A program made the position numbers and the translations under genes. A stretch of 64,000 nucleotides of DNA from Salinibaculum litoreum (GTDB lineage: Archaea; Halobacteriota; Halobacteria; Halobacteriales; Haloarculaceae): the NCBI GenBank assembly GCA_009789175.1, contig CP046868.1, positions 36,261-100,260 on the forward strand. The letters run 5' to 3'. The notes beneath the pieces were generated by a model. The model was not told where the DNA came from and searched no databases. It was given only the letters and a program-made list of their open reading frames with translations. Below are positions 8,992 to 17,239 of the stretch, one piece after another (position 1 is the first letter of the stretch; each line of letters starts with the position of its first letter).

Positions 8992-9330
8992 CGCCGGAGC
9001 AAGGAAGTTCCGGTACGCCGATACCTATCGGTAACTACCCTTTCCGATATTGTTGAGGGCCCCCAGAACCGTTTTCACCGGAAACTAGGAGTGTCGGTGT
9101 CTCTCTTTCACGACACGTTCACGAACTGCCGTCCGACTTCATATTTTCGCGAACTGGTACCCGACATGATAATCTCACGAACTGCGTTGCGATATCTCAC
9201 TTCGTTCTCGGGCGATAGTTGAGATAGCTTCGGAACCGGTGGGGTTCCGGAGATTCCAATGCGTGGTACGTGCCCGCCATTATTTCAGAGGGGAACCGAG
9301 AGAGCCAGAACGCGGATGAGGCCAGATCGC
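8992..9330. other. Convergent intergenic region with a degenerate type-2 ORB
   Basis: At 9073-9093 the sequence caccggaaactaggagtg resembles the type-2 ORB of origin 2 but is imperfect. Further on, short inverted segments lie around 9195-9230 (atctcac...gttgagat). No gene was recognised. The flanking genes converge, so terminators are expected here. Confidence 0.4.
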
Positions 9331-9954
9331 TCACGCGATATCCCGGCTCGTGTCGACCGCAACCTCCTCGCCGAGGTCGAGTTTGATCGTCTCGTCGGCG
9401 GGGTCGCCGCCACGGAGTTTCGACACCCGCAGGAAGTTCTCGACGGAGTTACCCTTCACCGTCATCTCAAGTCTCCAGACCGCGTCGGCGATGGTGAGCG
9501 TCGTTTCGCGCAGCGCCGGTGCGTCCAGTCCGGTGCAGTGGAGCACGCCGACGCCCCCCGTGTTGACGAGATGTGTTTTGAACTGGTTCAGGAAGTTAAC
9601 GTACCGGTTCCGCTCGCCGGTAGCTTCGAGCGGGTTCAGGGTATCGACGACCACGTTCGCCTGGCCGTCGACCTGCTGAACGACGCGGTTGGCGTTGTCG
9701 ATAGGCGTGTCGATACCCGCGTACTGGACCGTGTAATCGTTGTTTCGAAGGCTTCGGTCCAGGTCGTCGCGAACGGCCGCTTCCGTGCGAAGTGTCGTGA
9801 TATAGGCGGTGGGACGCTCCTCCATGAACTCGTGAAGCAACGGCTCGCTCTGGCTGTCGGGGTCCGCGAGCAGTACCACGATACTGCCCGCGAACACACC
9901 GCCGCCGATGTTCCGGTCGATGGCCGTTACGCCGGTCGAGAGCCGTTTCGCCAT
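9331..9954 (-). CDS. RAD55/RecA-superfamily (HTR-like) protein with degenerate P-loop
   Basis: A 207-residue protein of the haloarchaeal HTR-like/RAD55 branch of the RecA/KaiC superfamily. The start (KRLSTGVTAIDRNIGGGVFAGSIVVL) matches the beginning of KaiC-type domains. However, the position of the Walker A loop reads ADPDSQSE, without the GxxGxGKS consensus, so ATP binding is doubtful. A Walker B-like strand is present (NVVVDTLNPLE). Such proteins are often found near histidine kinases and response regulators in haloarchaea, and a HalX response regulator lies upstream on the same strand. Its promoter region contains an inverted ORB pair and a palindrome. The actual function is unknown. Confidence 0.75.
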   Translation of the reverse strand: MAKRLSTGVTAIDRNIGGGVFAGSIVVLLADPDSQSEPLLHEFMEERPTAYITTLRTEAAVRDDLDRSLRNNDYTVQYAGIDTPIDNANRVVQQVDGQANVVVDTLNPLEATGERNRYVNFLNQFKTHLVNTGGVGVLHCTGLDAPALRETTLTIADAVWRLEMTVKGNSVENFLRVSKLRGGDPADETIKLDLGEEVAVDTSRDIA

Positions 9955-10142
9955 CGATGGCCTTTCACATCCGCGAGATATAACCGTGTCGACGGTTCAC
10001 CGTTGTTATCGGCGTTCGGTTCGGATATATCGACATCCCCTTCTCGGGTAGTTTCGGGTCTTTGAGCGAGTGAGAGGCCCTACTAGCACTCGAAGAGATT
10101 CGTACAGGTGTCACAGTTGGTCAGTTAGTGTTTTGACCGGGA

Positions 10143-10279
10143 GACAGCGGAAACGGTGGTGTGTCTCGTACTGCCTTAACCAACGTTCGTTCGAAATGTT
10201 GGTTAAGAGTGCTTGCCGTATCCGCTCTGACTAGAACTCGGTGATCCAGCCACAGACACACACCGTGTATCCGCTGTTA
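10143..10279. promoter_or_regulatory. Inverted type-1 ORB pair flanking a palindrome
   Basis: A type-1 ORB-like box (acagcggaaacggtggtgtg) lies at 10143-10165. A second in opposite orientation (ending tatccgctgt) lies at 10255-10279. Between them is a 10-bp perfect inverted repeat, cttaaccaac / gttggttaag (10175-10184 and 10198-10207, spacer 13). No cdc6 gene adjoins it and the DNA is only moderately AT-rich. It may be an extra Orc1-1 binding site, with the palindrome serving a transcription factor for the RAD55-like gene. Confidence 0.6.
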
Positions 10280-10317
10280 GCTTCGGAGAACCCGTCCTCG
10301 ACACCGTCGTTCCCGGG

Positions 10318-10887
10318 TCACAGTTCAGAGAATGCGCTGTCGAAGTCCTCGTAGCGGGTCAAATCAGAGAGCAGACGGTCGAGACTGTCCCGAAGCTCTT
10401 CGGCCTGTTCGACCAGTTGTGCGTACTCGTCGCTCGCGGACAGTTCCTCTTCGGTCAGTTCCGTCTCCAGCGTCGCTCGCTTCGACGCGACCGCGAAATA
10501 CTCTTGTAGCTGTTCGCCGTAGTTGCTCCGTGCGATCATCGTCTCGACGGTTTGGACGAGTTCCGTCTCGGAGACGGGTTTCGTAACGTAGTCATCGAAC
10601 TCCATGTCGATGATATCCATATCGGGATCGACCGCGGTCAGCATGACAACCCTGCAGTCGTGGCCGAGAGTTCGGACTTCTGTCAGTACGTCGTCACCAG
10701 GCATATCAGGCATCCGACGATCTAACAGCACCACGTCGACACCGCCGTCGACTGTCTCCAGAGCCTCGGCCCCGCTTTTCGCGGTGTGGACTGTGTACTC
10801 CTCGGCCAGCCACGTCGTGTACAGATCTCGCACCTGATCGTCATCGTCGACGACGAGTACAGTCGGCCGCGGAGAGCCCGGTTCCAT
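10318..10887 (-). CDS. HalX-domain response regulator
   Basis: A 189-residue two-component response regulator. The receiver domain spans about residues 8-120, with the acidic pocket DDDD (14-17), phosphoacceptor Asp56 (VVLLDRRMPDMPG), Thr84 and Lys103 (YVTKP). The C-terminal part is the haloarchaeal HalX domain, a predicted helical segment (LETELTEEELSASDEYAQLV...EELRDSL). HalX proteins have no DNA-binding domain and presumably act by protein contacts. There is no kinase gene alongside. It lies between the XPB helicase and the RAD55-like gene, all on the minus strand but separated by sizeable gaps. Confidence 0.92.
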   Translation of the reverse strand: MEPGSPRPTVLVVDDDDQVRDLYTTWLAEEYTVHTAKSGAEALETVDGGVDVVLLDRRMPDMPGDDVLTEVRTLGHDCRVVMLTAVDPDMDIIDMEFDDYVTKPVSETELVQTVETMIARSNYGEQLQEYFAVASKRATLETELTEEELSASDEYAQLVEQAEELRDSLDRLLSDLTRYEDFDSAFSEL

Positions 10888-11022
10888 GGCATCAATGATT
10901 ATATCCTAAACAAATATTGTTTTCGCAAAGTGTGAACTTTATTACCACTCATTCAAATATAGTCCTAGGTAAATAGAGTTACCATTTTCACCGGACGAAA
11001 CTCTGTTCGGCCCGGGTTCGGC

Positions 11023-12843
11023 TTATTCGGCCGTTTCGGCGTCCTGTTCGCGTACACGGATTCCCTTCGCGGAGAGGTGTTGGACCTGTCGCTTCGCATA
11101 GTCCTCTTCGGTGGTCCCCCGCGTTGCGAGCACGTACACGAGAGCGTTGCCCGCCGGACGCATCGCACGACCCGCGCGCTGGGCACCCTGTCGGCGTGAC
11201 CCGCCGAGACCGGACGCGACGAGTACGAGGTCAGCGTCGGGCAAGTCGATCCCCTCGTCGCCCACCCGCGAGATGACGAGCGTATCTCGCTTTCCGTGCC
11301 GGAACTCGGAGAGCAGTTTCTCGCGGCGAGCGTGGCGGGTCTCGCCACTGAGGAAGGGAACGTTCAGCGCCTCCGCGAGCGCATCGCCGTGGTCGAGATA
11401 CTCGACGAATATCAGCGCCTTCGCGTCGCGGTGAGTCGCGAGCAGATGGCGAACTTCCCGGAGTTTAGCGGGGTTAGTCGCCGCTATCTGGCGGCGGTCG
11501 TGGCCGCTGGTGTTCGCGTGGTCCTGCTGTCGCTCGTCGGTGTCCCAGGGGACGTACCGTATCTCGACTTCGGGTTCCTGCACGAACCCGGCATCGAACA
11601 GCGAGTCCCAGTCGGTACCGATCGGCGGACCGATGAGCGTGAAGATGTCCTTCTCGCGGTCGTCCTCCCGGATTGGAGTCGCCGACAGGCCGAGGCGGTG
11701 TCTGGTCTGTAAGTCCGCGCTACGCCGATACACCGTCGCCGGCACGTGGTGCACTTCGTCGTACGCGATGAGTCCCCACTCGCGCTCGTCGAACAGCTGT
11801 CGGTGTCTGTCCATCCCTGCGGTTTGGTAGGTGGCGATCGTGACTGGCCGGATCTGCTTTTTCCCGCCGTGGTACTCGCCGATCTGGTCCGCGGTGAGCG
11901 TCGTTCGCGCGAGCAGTTCGTCGCGCCACTGGGTAGCGAGTTCCCTGCTCGGCACGAGTATCAGCGTCTCGCCGCCGACCGCCTCGAGTATCCCCATGGC
12001 GGCGACCGTCTTTCCGCTACCAGGCGGACCGACGAGGACTCCAGACTTCACGTCGGTGAACTCCCGAACCCACTCCCTCTGATAACCCCGAAGGTCGACG
12101 TTGAGATCGATATCCAGTTCGTCACCCTCGTCCAGATCGCGTTCGTCCTGTACAGGGTAGCCCGCTTCGTAGAGGATCCGCTTGACCGCCGCGACGCGCC
12201 CCTCCGCGACCCACGAGATGTCGTCGTCGATGGGCGCGCGCAGTTCGTCGTCGGTGAGTTTCTGGCGTGCGACGTTTCCCATCAGGTCGTCGCTCGCGGC
12301 TTCGAGGACGGTGTAGCCGTCCTCGTGGGTCCGCAGGGTGAACTGGTGGGCCCGCTTCCACTGGTCCTCGATCCACTCCTCGACGTGGGAAGAAGAGTTC
12401 GGGACGACCTGACGGACCGTTTGCAACAGGCCGGAAAGCGAGTCGTACGGCGCTTGCCAGATATCCTCGCGGCGGAGTTCGTACACGTATCCGCCTTCCC
12501 TGTTCGTGTCCGCGAGGTGTGCGAACTGCGACAGTTGCGCCCGCGTGAACTGCGTCGGGTTGTCGACGACTATCTCTCGACGTTCGGGGAAGAGCACGAC
12601 TCGTTCTCTCTCCGCCACTGCCGCCCAGTCGGTCGGGAACCAGATGACCGGGTCCGTCTCCACGTCGAGACGTTCGACATCGGACCCATCCGCGAGGGCC
12701 GCGAGGGCGTCGACGGCTTCGGCCTGCGAGCAGTCGAGCGTCTTCGCGACCTCGCTCGCCGTCACGACTGGACGGTCCGCGTCCTCTAACACGTCGTGGA
12801 ACGCGTCGAGCGTCACCGCGTCGAAATCCGCTGAATCAGTCAC
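11023..12843 (-). CDS. XPB/Rad25-type DNA repair helicase
   Basis: A 606-residue superfamily 2 DNA helicase of the archaeal XPB (Rad25) type, thought to act in nucleotide excision repair or transcription-coupled processes. Residues 1-65 form a small helix-turn-helix-like region, followed by the N-terminal damage-recognition-like part. The helicase core has motif I GPPGSGKT (272-279), motif II DEVH (362-365), motif III LSATP (386-390), a thumb-like insert, and motif VI QRAGRAMRP near residue 558. XPB partner nucleases (Bax1) are not visible next to it. The start is supported by the short gap to the non-coding upstream region and the acidic N-terminus typical of haloarchaea. Confidence 0.94.
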   Translation of the reverse strand: MTDSADFDAVTLDAFHDVLEDADRPVVTASEVAKTLDCSQAEAVDALAALADGSDVERLDVETDPVIWFPTDWAAVAERERVVLFPERREIVVDNPTQFTRAQLSQFAHLADTNREGGYVYELRREDIWQAPYDSLSGLLQTVRQVVPNSSSHVEEWIEDQWKRAHQFTLRTHEDGYTVLEAASDDLMGNVARQKLTDDELRAPIDDDISWVAEGRVAAVKRILYEAGYPVQDERDLDEGDELDIDLNVDLRGYQREWVREFTDVKSGVLVGPPGSGKTVAAMGILEAVGGETLILVPSRELATQWRDELLARTTLTADQIGEYHGGKKQIRPVTIATYQTAGMDRHRQLFDEREWGLIAYDEVHHVPATVYRRSADLQTRHRLGLSATPIREDDREKDIFTLIGPPIGTDWDSLFDAGFVQEPEVEIRYVPWDTDERQQDHANTSGHDRRQIAATNPAKLREVRHLLATHRDAKALIFVEYLDHGDALAEALNVPFLSGETRHARREKLLSEFRHGKRDTLVISRVGDEGIDLPDADLVLVASGLGGSRRQGAQRAGRAMRPAGNALVYVLATRGTTEEDYAKRQVQHLSAKGIRVREQDAETAE

Positions 12844-13077
12844 TACCGACCGTTACGGCGGCGGAAACAAACGGCTTGCGGGTTGCGGCGACCGGACCCT
12901 ACCGCGCTAATCGAGCGGGCACGGAGTGAGGTATCCTAGCGTGTAGTATCCCGAGATCGGACTGGATGTATCCGTAGCGTCCTCGGAAACGGGTTTGACT
13001 TCGGCTGTTCGACGGGGGCGTGACAGTCGGCTGTTCGACGGGGGCGTAACGACCGGCTGTTCGCCTAGGTCACCTGC
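12844..13077. repeat. Intergenic region with 26-bp tandem repeat
   Basis: Units begin at 13002, 13028 and 13054 (cggctgttcgacgggggcgt and so on, period 26, about 2.4 copies). They lie between the halocyanin stop and the helicase start. Apart from this repeat nothing was recognised. Confidence 0.7.
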
Positions 13078-13746
13078 TCACCTGTACGCTGTGGGCTCGT
13101 TATCGGTCCGATCGCCTCGGGAAAACAGGAAGATCGCGAAGGCGATAGGCGAGAGGAACGCGGCGAGCATGCTAGCGCCGATCAACATCGTTTCGGTCGA
13201 ACCCGTATTGCCGCCGTCTTCCTGTTCACCGTTCCCTCCCTCGTCGCCCTCCTGGTTACCGTTCGCCGCGGAGCCCTCGTCGACCTCGATGTCGCCGACG
13301 ACGACAGCGCCTTTCATCCCAGTCTGTTGGTGGGGGGAACAGAAGTACAGGTTGATACCCTCTTCTTCGAACGTCTGCGTGAAGGTAAACCCCTCCTCGT
13401 TGGTGAGTTCGCTCTCGAAATCGCCGTCTTGGTGAACGACGTTGTGGCTCCCCGCACGCCACTCCCAGACTATCTCAGTCCCAGGGTCGACCCGGATAGC
13501 CGCCGGGTCGAAACCGAAGTTCCCGCCGTTCGCCTGGCTCCCAACGGTGACGGTCACCTGGTCGGTTCCGGTCTGGTCCTGAATTCCGTCGTAGTTGCCG
13601 ACGTTCTCGAACCAGTTTCCGAAGCCGTCCTCCTGCGCTCGTGCCCGACCGGCCGCCGCTGGCGCGGCCGTTGCGATACCGGCCGCACCGGTCGCCTTGA
13701 GCAAATCCCTGCGGCCCATACCGCCGCGCGTACCGTTTTCGGTCAT
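13078..13746 (-). CDS. Halocyanin-type blue copper protein
   Basis: An exported, membrane-anchored electron carrier, 222 residues from the chosen start MTENGTRGG. It has a Tat signal (RRDLLK, 12-17) with an Ala-rich h-region ending near Ala38. The blue-copper domain spans about 64-152, with the four ligands His101 (GSHNVV), Cys136, His139 (FCSPH) and Met144 (TGMKG). An acidic Gly/Asn-rich linker leads to one C-terminal transmembrane helix (about 187-209). The longer reading frame upstream is rejected because the Tat motif must be near the start. It probably passes electrons on the outer face of the membrane to a terminal oxidase or similar partner, none of which is encoded nearby. Confidence 0.92.
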   Translation of the reverse strand: MTENGTRGGMGRRDLLKATGAAGIATAAPAAAGRARAQEDGFGNWFENVGNYDGIQDQTGTDQVTVTVGSQANGGNFGFDPAAIRVDPGTEIVWEWRAGSHNVVHQDGDFESELTNEEGFTFTQTFEEEGINLYFCSPHQQTGMKGAVVVGDIEVDEGSAANGNQEGDEGGNGEQEDGGNTGSTETMLIGASMLAAFLSPIAFAIFLFSRGDRTDNEPTAYR

Positions 13747-13979
13747 GGTGTATCCCAAGATACGTGACGGGACACTAATACCGTCATCGGAATTCTCATA
13801 CACTGGGAACATCGAGGTTCCTCAGCCTCGGAAGTAGCTGGGTTTCACACGCTGAAGCCGTCATATCCCACGGACTGGGAACGTCGGTCCGGTGCGATAG
13901 CCACTCCAACACAGCTCAGGAACCTCTCTGTATGGGTTCGAAGGGCCTCGGACGAGTTCACAACCGAGGTCGGAACAGC

Positions 13980-14045
13980 GGCTGGGCGTGGGGCATCGGG
14001 ACCCGAAACGACGGCTGGGCGTGGGGCGTCGGGACCCAAAACGAC
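13980..14045 (+). repeat. Two-copy 33-bp tandem repeat
   Basis: The units at 13980-14012 and 14013-14045 (starting ggctgggcgtggggc) differ at about three positions. They lie in non-coding DNA about 200 bases from a type-2 ORB. Confidence 0.85.
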
Positions 14046-14250
14046 GGCGGCGCACTCGGGTATTACCCCGGCAGATTTCGGATACGGATCGAACCCCAGT
14101 TCAGCCGATGACGCGGAACTGGATCCGTTCGAACTGGGCACGAGAGACCGCAGGGAAGTGCTCTCAGAGCTGGTGAGTAATCGAGACGTACAGAACTACT
14201 GGTACAGATCTGCACCGACAGATGAAGCGTTGTGGGGGTTCTGGACGGCA

Positions 14251-14271
14251 TTTCACGGGAAACGTGGTGTG
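14251..14271. promoter_or_regulatory. Type-2 ORB downstream of orc1/cdc6 copy 2
   Basis: The sequence ttcacgggaaacgtggtgtg differs by one base from the type-2 ORB consensus. It lies 43 bases past the end of the second initiator gene, so, as with copy 1, the gene is bracketed by its own boxes. Confidence 0.8.
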
Positions 14272-14314
14272 TTCTCCACTCTACTATTAGTCGTCTTGTG
14301 TTCTCAGCTTACTA

Positions 14315-15526
14315 TTAGTCGTCTTCCTGATCCGTCTCGATGAGGACCTTCTTCACCACGTCGGGGTCTTCCAGAAGTTGGTGTTCCGTGTAACTTCCTT
14401 CGGCGCTTCCACCGCTACGCCGGGACTGTTCGAGGATATCGAGGAAGGCGTGTTCTTTCAGCAGGTCGCGGACGCGCCGGAGCGACAGCGGTTCCGACCC
14501 TTCCTGTCGGCAAACCTCTTCGTAAACGTCGTAGATGCGCGTAGTCCGAAACCCGTCAGCTTCCGGCTGGTTGAGCGCGAGGACGGCGAGTGCTTGCAAA
14601 ACGTATCTGGAGTGAGGCGTCGAACCGCGGATGAGTTCGCGGAACCTGTCGGTTTCGGCCCGCTCTCGTGCCTGCACTACGAACTCCTCTCGGACCGTTT
14701 CGGACCCACCGGACTGGGCGATCTCGCCCGCGTACCGGAGGATGTCGATCGCCTTCCTGGCGTCGCCGTGTTCGCGAGCGGCGAGCGCCGCGGCGCGCGG
14801 TATCGTCGACGAATCGAGAACGCCGTCCCGGAAGGCGTCGCTTCGAGCTTCCATGATCGACCGAAGTTGCGTTGCGTCGTACGGCGGAAAGACGAACTCG
14901 CGTTCACAGAGACTGCTCTTGACTCGTTCGTCCATCCGGTCCTTGTACTTTATCTTGTTGCTGATACCAATGACACCGAGCTTACAGTGGTCGAGTTTGC
15001 CGGCCTCGCCTGCACGGGAAAGTTGCATCAGAATGTCGTCGTCGTCGAGCTTATCAACTTCGTCGAGGATGATCAGAACGACGTCGTACTGTTCGTCGAG
15101 CAGTCCCCAGAGGCGCTTGTAGTACGTCGACGTACTGAGACCCTTGTCGGGGATCTTGACACCTGTCGAGTCGGGTTCGTTGAGCCTGCTCGCTATCGTT
15201 TGGACCGCCTGTGTCTCTGTACTGTCCTGCGCACAATCGACGTATGCAAACGCCGCACCGATGCCCTCGTCACTTGCGACGCGGACGAGTCGCTGAGAGA
15301 TGTGTTTCGCACAGAGGGATTTCCCAGTCCCGGTTTTGCCGTAAATGAGAACGTTGCTCGGGCTCTGGCCGAAAATAGCCGGGTTTACTGCGTTCGCGAG
15401 ATCCGCGATTTCGTCGTCTCGGCCGACGATACGACCCTCTTCGGGGAGGTGATTGATCTCTAACAGTTCCTTGTTGGCGAATATCGGGTCCTCCCGTGTG
15501 AAGAGGTCGTCGGCAGATTCGGACAT
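14315..15526 (-). CDS. cdc6: Orc1/Cdc6 replication initiator (copy 2)
   Basis: A 403-residue AAA+ replication initiator from the chosen start MSESADDLFTRED. Walker A is GKTGTGKS (63-70), Walker B is LIILDEVDKLDDDD (Asp155, Glu156), sensor 1 is GISNKI, and RSSL-like VKSSLCERE follows. The C-terminal winged helix includes SLRRVRDLLKEH and the hairpin RRSGGSAEGSYTEH. An upstream in-frame start at 15562 is rejected because it lies inside the first ORB. The gene adjoins an array of at least six type-2 ORBs, so it is the cognate initiator of origin 2. It is only distantly similar to copy 1, and its boxes carry a different core (caccggaaacgtgg against ggttccgctgtc). Confidence 0.96.
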   Translation of the reverse strand: MSESADDLFTREDPIFANKELLEINHLPEEGRIVGRDDEIADLANAVNPAIFGQSPSNVLIYGKTGTGKSLCAKHISQRLVRVASDEGIGAAFAYVDCAQDSTETQAVQTIASRLNEPDSTGVKIPDKGLSTSTYYKRLWGLLDEQYDVVLIILDEVDKLDDDDILMQLSRAGEAGKLDHCKLGVIGISNKIKYKDRMDERVKSSLCEREFVFPPYDATQLRSIMEARSDAFRDGVLDSSTIPRAAALAAREHGDARKAIDILRYAGEIAQSGGSETVREEFVVQARERAETDRFRELIRGSTPHSRYVLQALAVLALNQPEADGFRTTRIYDVYEEVCRQEGSEPLSLRRVRDLLKEHAFLDILEQSRRSGGSAEGSYTEHQLLEDPDVVKKVLIETDQEDD

Positions 15527-16448
15527 AGTTGAGTTACACACCACGTTTCCGGTGAAACGCACTTATAGTTATCCCGGGAGACACACACACCACGTTTCCG
15601 GTGAAATGGGGTTTTGGGTGGGGGTGGGGGAGCCGAAACGGGGGTTTTCGTTCATCGGAAACGAGGTCTGTTCATCAGAAAACTGCGTCAAACCACCGGA
15701 GTGAGAACTGATCAGTCCCAAACGCACGCTGTTTACCGGGTTTTTCTTGACAATGGCAGCGATTCACCGGAAACGTGGTGTGAGAACGCGACCGGAGACC
15801 GTCTCGAACTCGCGTAGGTTTCGTATTTGTGCTAGCACGTCCGTTACGAGAACTGCAATGAAGCGCCGTAGGCCGAGACCGCTGTGAAAGACCGTAGGTC
15901 AATAGAGAACACCATAGGCCGTTTGAAACACCGTGGACCACGACACATACCCGGAAGCTCGTTTCAAGGAATCCACCCGTTGTCTAGAGTCACTGTCTGA
16001 GGGTTTCTTTCGAGTGGAAATGGAGTCAGTCAATCGACTAAAAGTCTCTTTTTTCTCTAAAATCGATTAAGTTAATGGACTGTAGGCTATGCAGGCACTT
16101 ATAACCACTTGGTTAAGTCAGCTGAGGATATTGACAATACCTAGAAGGTTTGCGATAGCTGCTTTCCATTTGTCCCTTGCATCGTGTCCACCCCACCCCG
16201 CCCCCGTCCAAACCCTATTTCACCGGAAACGTGGTGTGTGTGTCTCCGTGAGAAAGCGGCACGTGATTGTCTCGGTTTACAGGTACACTCCTGTCGATAC
16301 TCGACTCGTCGATTCGTTGCTGTAGTAGCCGAGTCGGGACACCAGCACCGACGAAGATCCGCCTTTCACCGGAAACGTGGTGTGTGCGTCTCTGATCTGA
16401 CACCTGGTTAGCGGTGAACAGTACGGATTTCACCGGAAACGGGGTGTG
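15527..16448. other. Predicted replication origin 2 (type-2 ORB array)
   Basis: ORBs with core caccggaaacgtggtgtg lie at 15537-15557 and 15586-15606 (one orientation) and at 15762-15782, 16218-16238, 16364-16384 and 16428-16448 (opposite orientation). A degenerate copy is at 15650-15670. The inverted groups enclose an AT-rich stretch at about 16033-16085 (taaaagtctcttttttctct, then ttaagttaatgg) as a candidate unwinding element. A G-rich tract (15608-15632) and an array of shorter repeats (15865-15939) lie inside. The layout next to the second orc1/cdc6 gene is that of an archaeal origin. Confidence 0.88.
15865..15939 (+). repeat. Iteron-like array of four 10-bp repeats in origin 2
   Basis: The repeats are gccgtaggcc (15865), accgtaggtc (15891), accataggcc (15911) and accgtggacc (15930). 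Their start-to-start spacings are 26, 20 and 19 bases, and the last three are preceded by gaaa/gaga-type sequence. They lie between the two inner ORB groups and resemble initiator iterons, but no binding protein is known. Confidence 0.5.
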
Positions 16449-16918
16449 GCAGTATCTGGGAACACCGGACACCGATTACTGGCTGATTATATTTACAAAT
16501 ATATTACTGTAATACGGTGCCCCCGGTTCAGTTCGAAGTTCGGAGTCCTTCAACGTGGTTTTCCCGTTTGTCCGGGGATAGCAACCGCGATTTTTCTGAG
16601 TAAGAGGAGCTTACAGTACCGGGGAGAACTGGTTACACCGGTAAGACATCAGTACAGACGGTATCAGGGATAGACTCCGCTCGGATCCCTCTTCGTCAAA
16701 CAGACCAAAGGTCAGTCCGCTCATGCGGATCCGGATAGATCATGCTCAGCGCAGGAAGTCGCGCTTCGCTTAAGTGAAGGTTACTCGACTATGGACGGCA
16801 CTTCTCGAAACGTATACCTTACCTTTGATACCATTTCGGGGGGTTCGACGAGATATATTGGGGAAGTTTTATAGGAGCACTCTAAAATACCAAGGAGTGG
16901 ACCACGACCAGATCATCT
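16449..16918. other. Intergenic region beyond origin 2
   Basis: A short AT-rich stretch (about 16483-16512, attatatttacaaatatatt) follows the last ORB. A TATA-like ttttata at 16868-16874 sits about 45 bases before the next start and is a likely promoter for the HalOD1 gene. No other gene was recognised. Confidence 0.45.
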
Positions 16919-17239
16919 ATGATTAACGACATAACTGCCGACACTCGACAGACAACAGCTGACGATTCGAGCGACAGAAATCGAACGACTGTATCGTATG
17001 ACCCGGTTTCTGGAGGGAGTGATATCGGGACTTCCGTCGTAATGACTGTCGCAGAGGCGTTAGATGTCGATCCACTTGACCTCTCCCCGTCTCTCAACGA
17101 AATCCTCGACCCGGACGCGCTCAACTCCCTCTTCGATTCTATGGACGGAGACAGTATGTCCTCGCTAACGTTCTCCGAATGGGACTGTACTGTTACTGTC
17201 TACTCGGACGGGCGTATCCTCGTCGAACACGACGAATGA
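16919..17239 (+). CDS. HalOD1 output-domain protein
   Basis: A 106-residue single-domain protein of the haloarchaeal HalOD1 family. After a polar N-terminus (1-25), the domain runs from about 30 to 105 with the typical features: TSVVMTVAEALDVDPLDLSP, then DPDALNSLFDSM, and a final beta pair (CTVTVYSDGRILVE). HalOD1 was named as a putative output domain in signalling proteins, but stand-alone copies like this one have no known activity. A TATA-like box lies at a suitable distance upstream. A second stand-alone HalOD1 protein is at about 59 kb. Confidence 0.88.
   Translation: MINDITADTRQTTADDSSDRNRTTVSYDPVSGGSDIGTSVVMTVAEALDVDPLDLSPSLNEILDPDALNSLFDSMDGDSMSSLTFSEWDCTVTVYSDGRILVEHDE

Larger units (their letters stand above)
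13747..14314. other. Intergenic region between halocyanin and orc1/cdc6 copy 2
   Basis: It contains a 33-bp tandem repeat (13980-14045) and a type-2 ORB at 14251-14271. A minus-strand open frame across 13845-14141 is Pro/Ala/Ser-rich because of the tandem repeat and is not considered a gene. Confidence 0.5.

Noticed and set aside
13845..14141. Minus-strand 98-residue frame with PDAPRPA repeats
   Set aside because: It arises from the 33-bp tandem repeat. It has no coding bias and no ribosome site.
14378..15463. Plus-strand 361-residue frame
   Set aside because: It lies wholly antisense to the second orc1/cdc6 gene. It is an artefact of high-GC codon usage.
15537..16448. CRISPR array
   Set aside because: The repeats are ORBs of about 21 bases in both orientations with very uneven spacing and no cas genes nearby.
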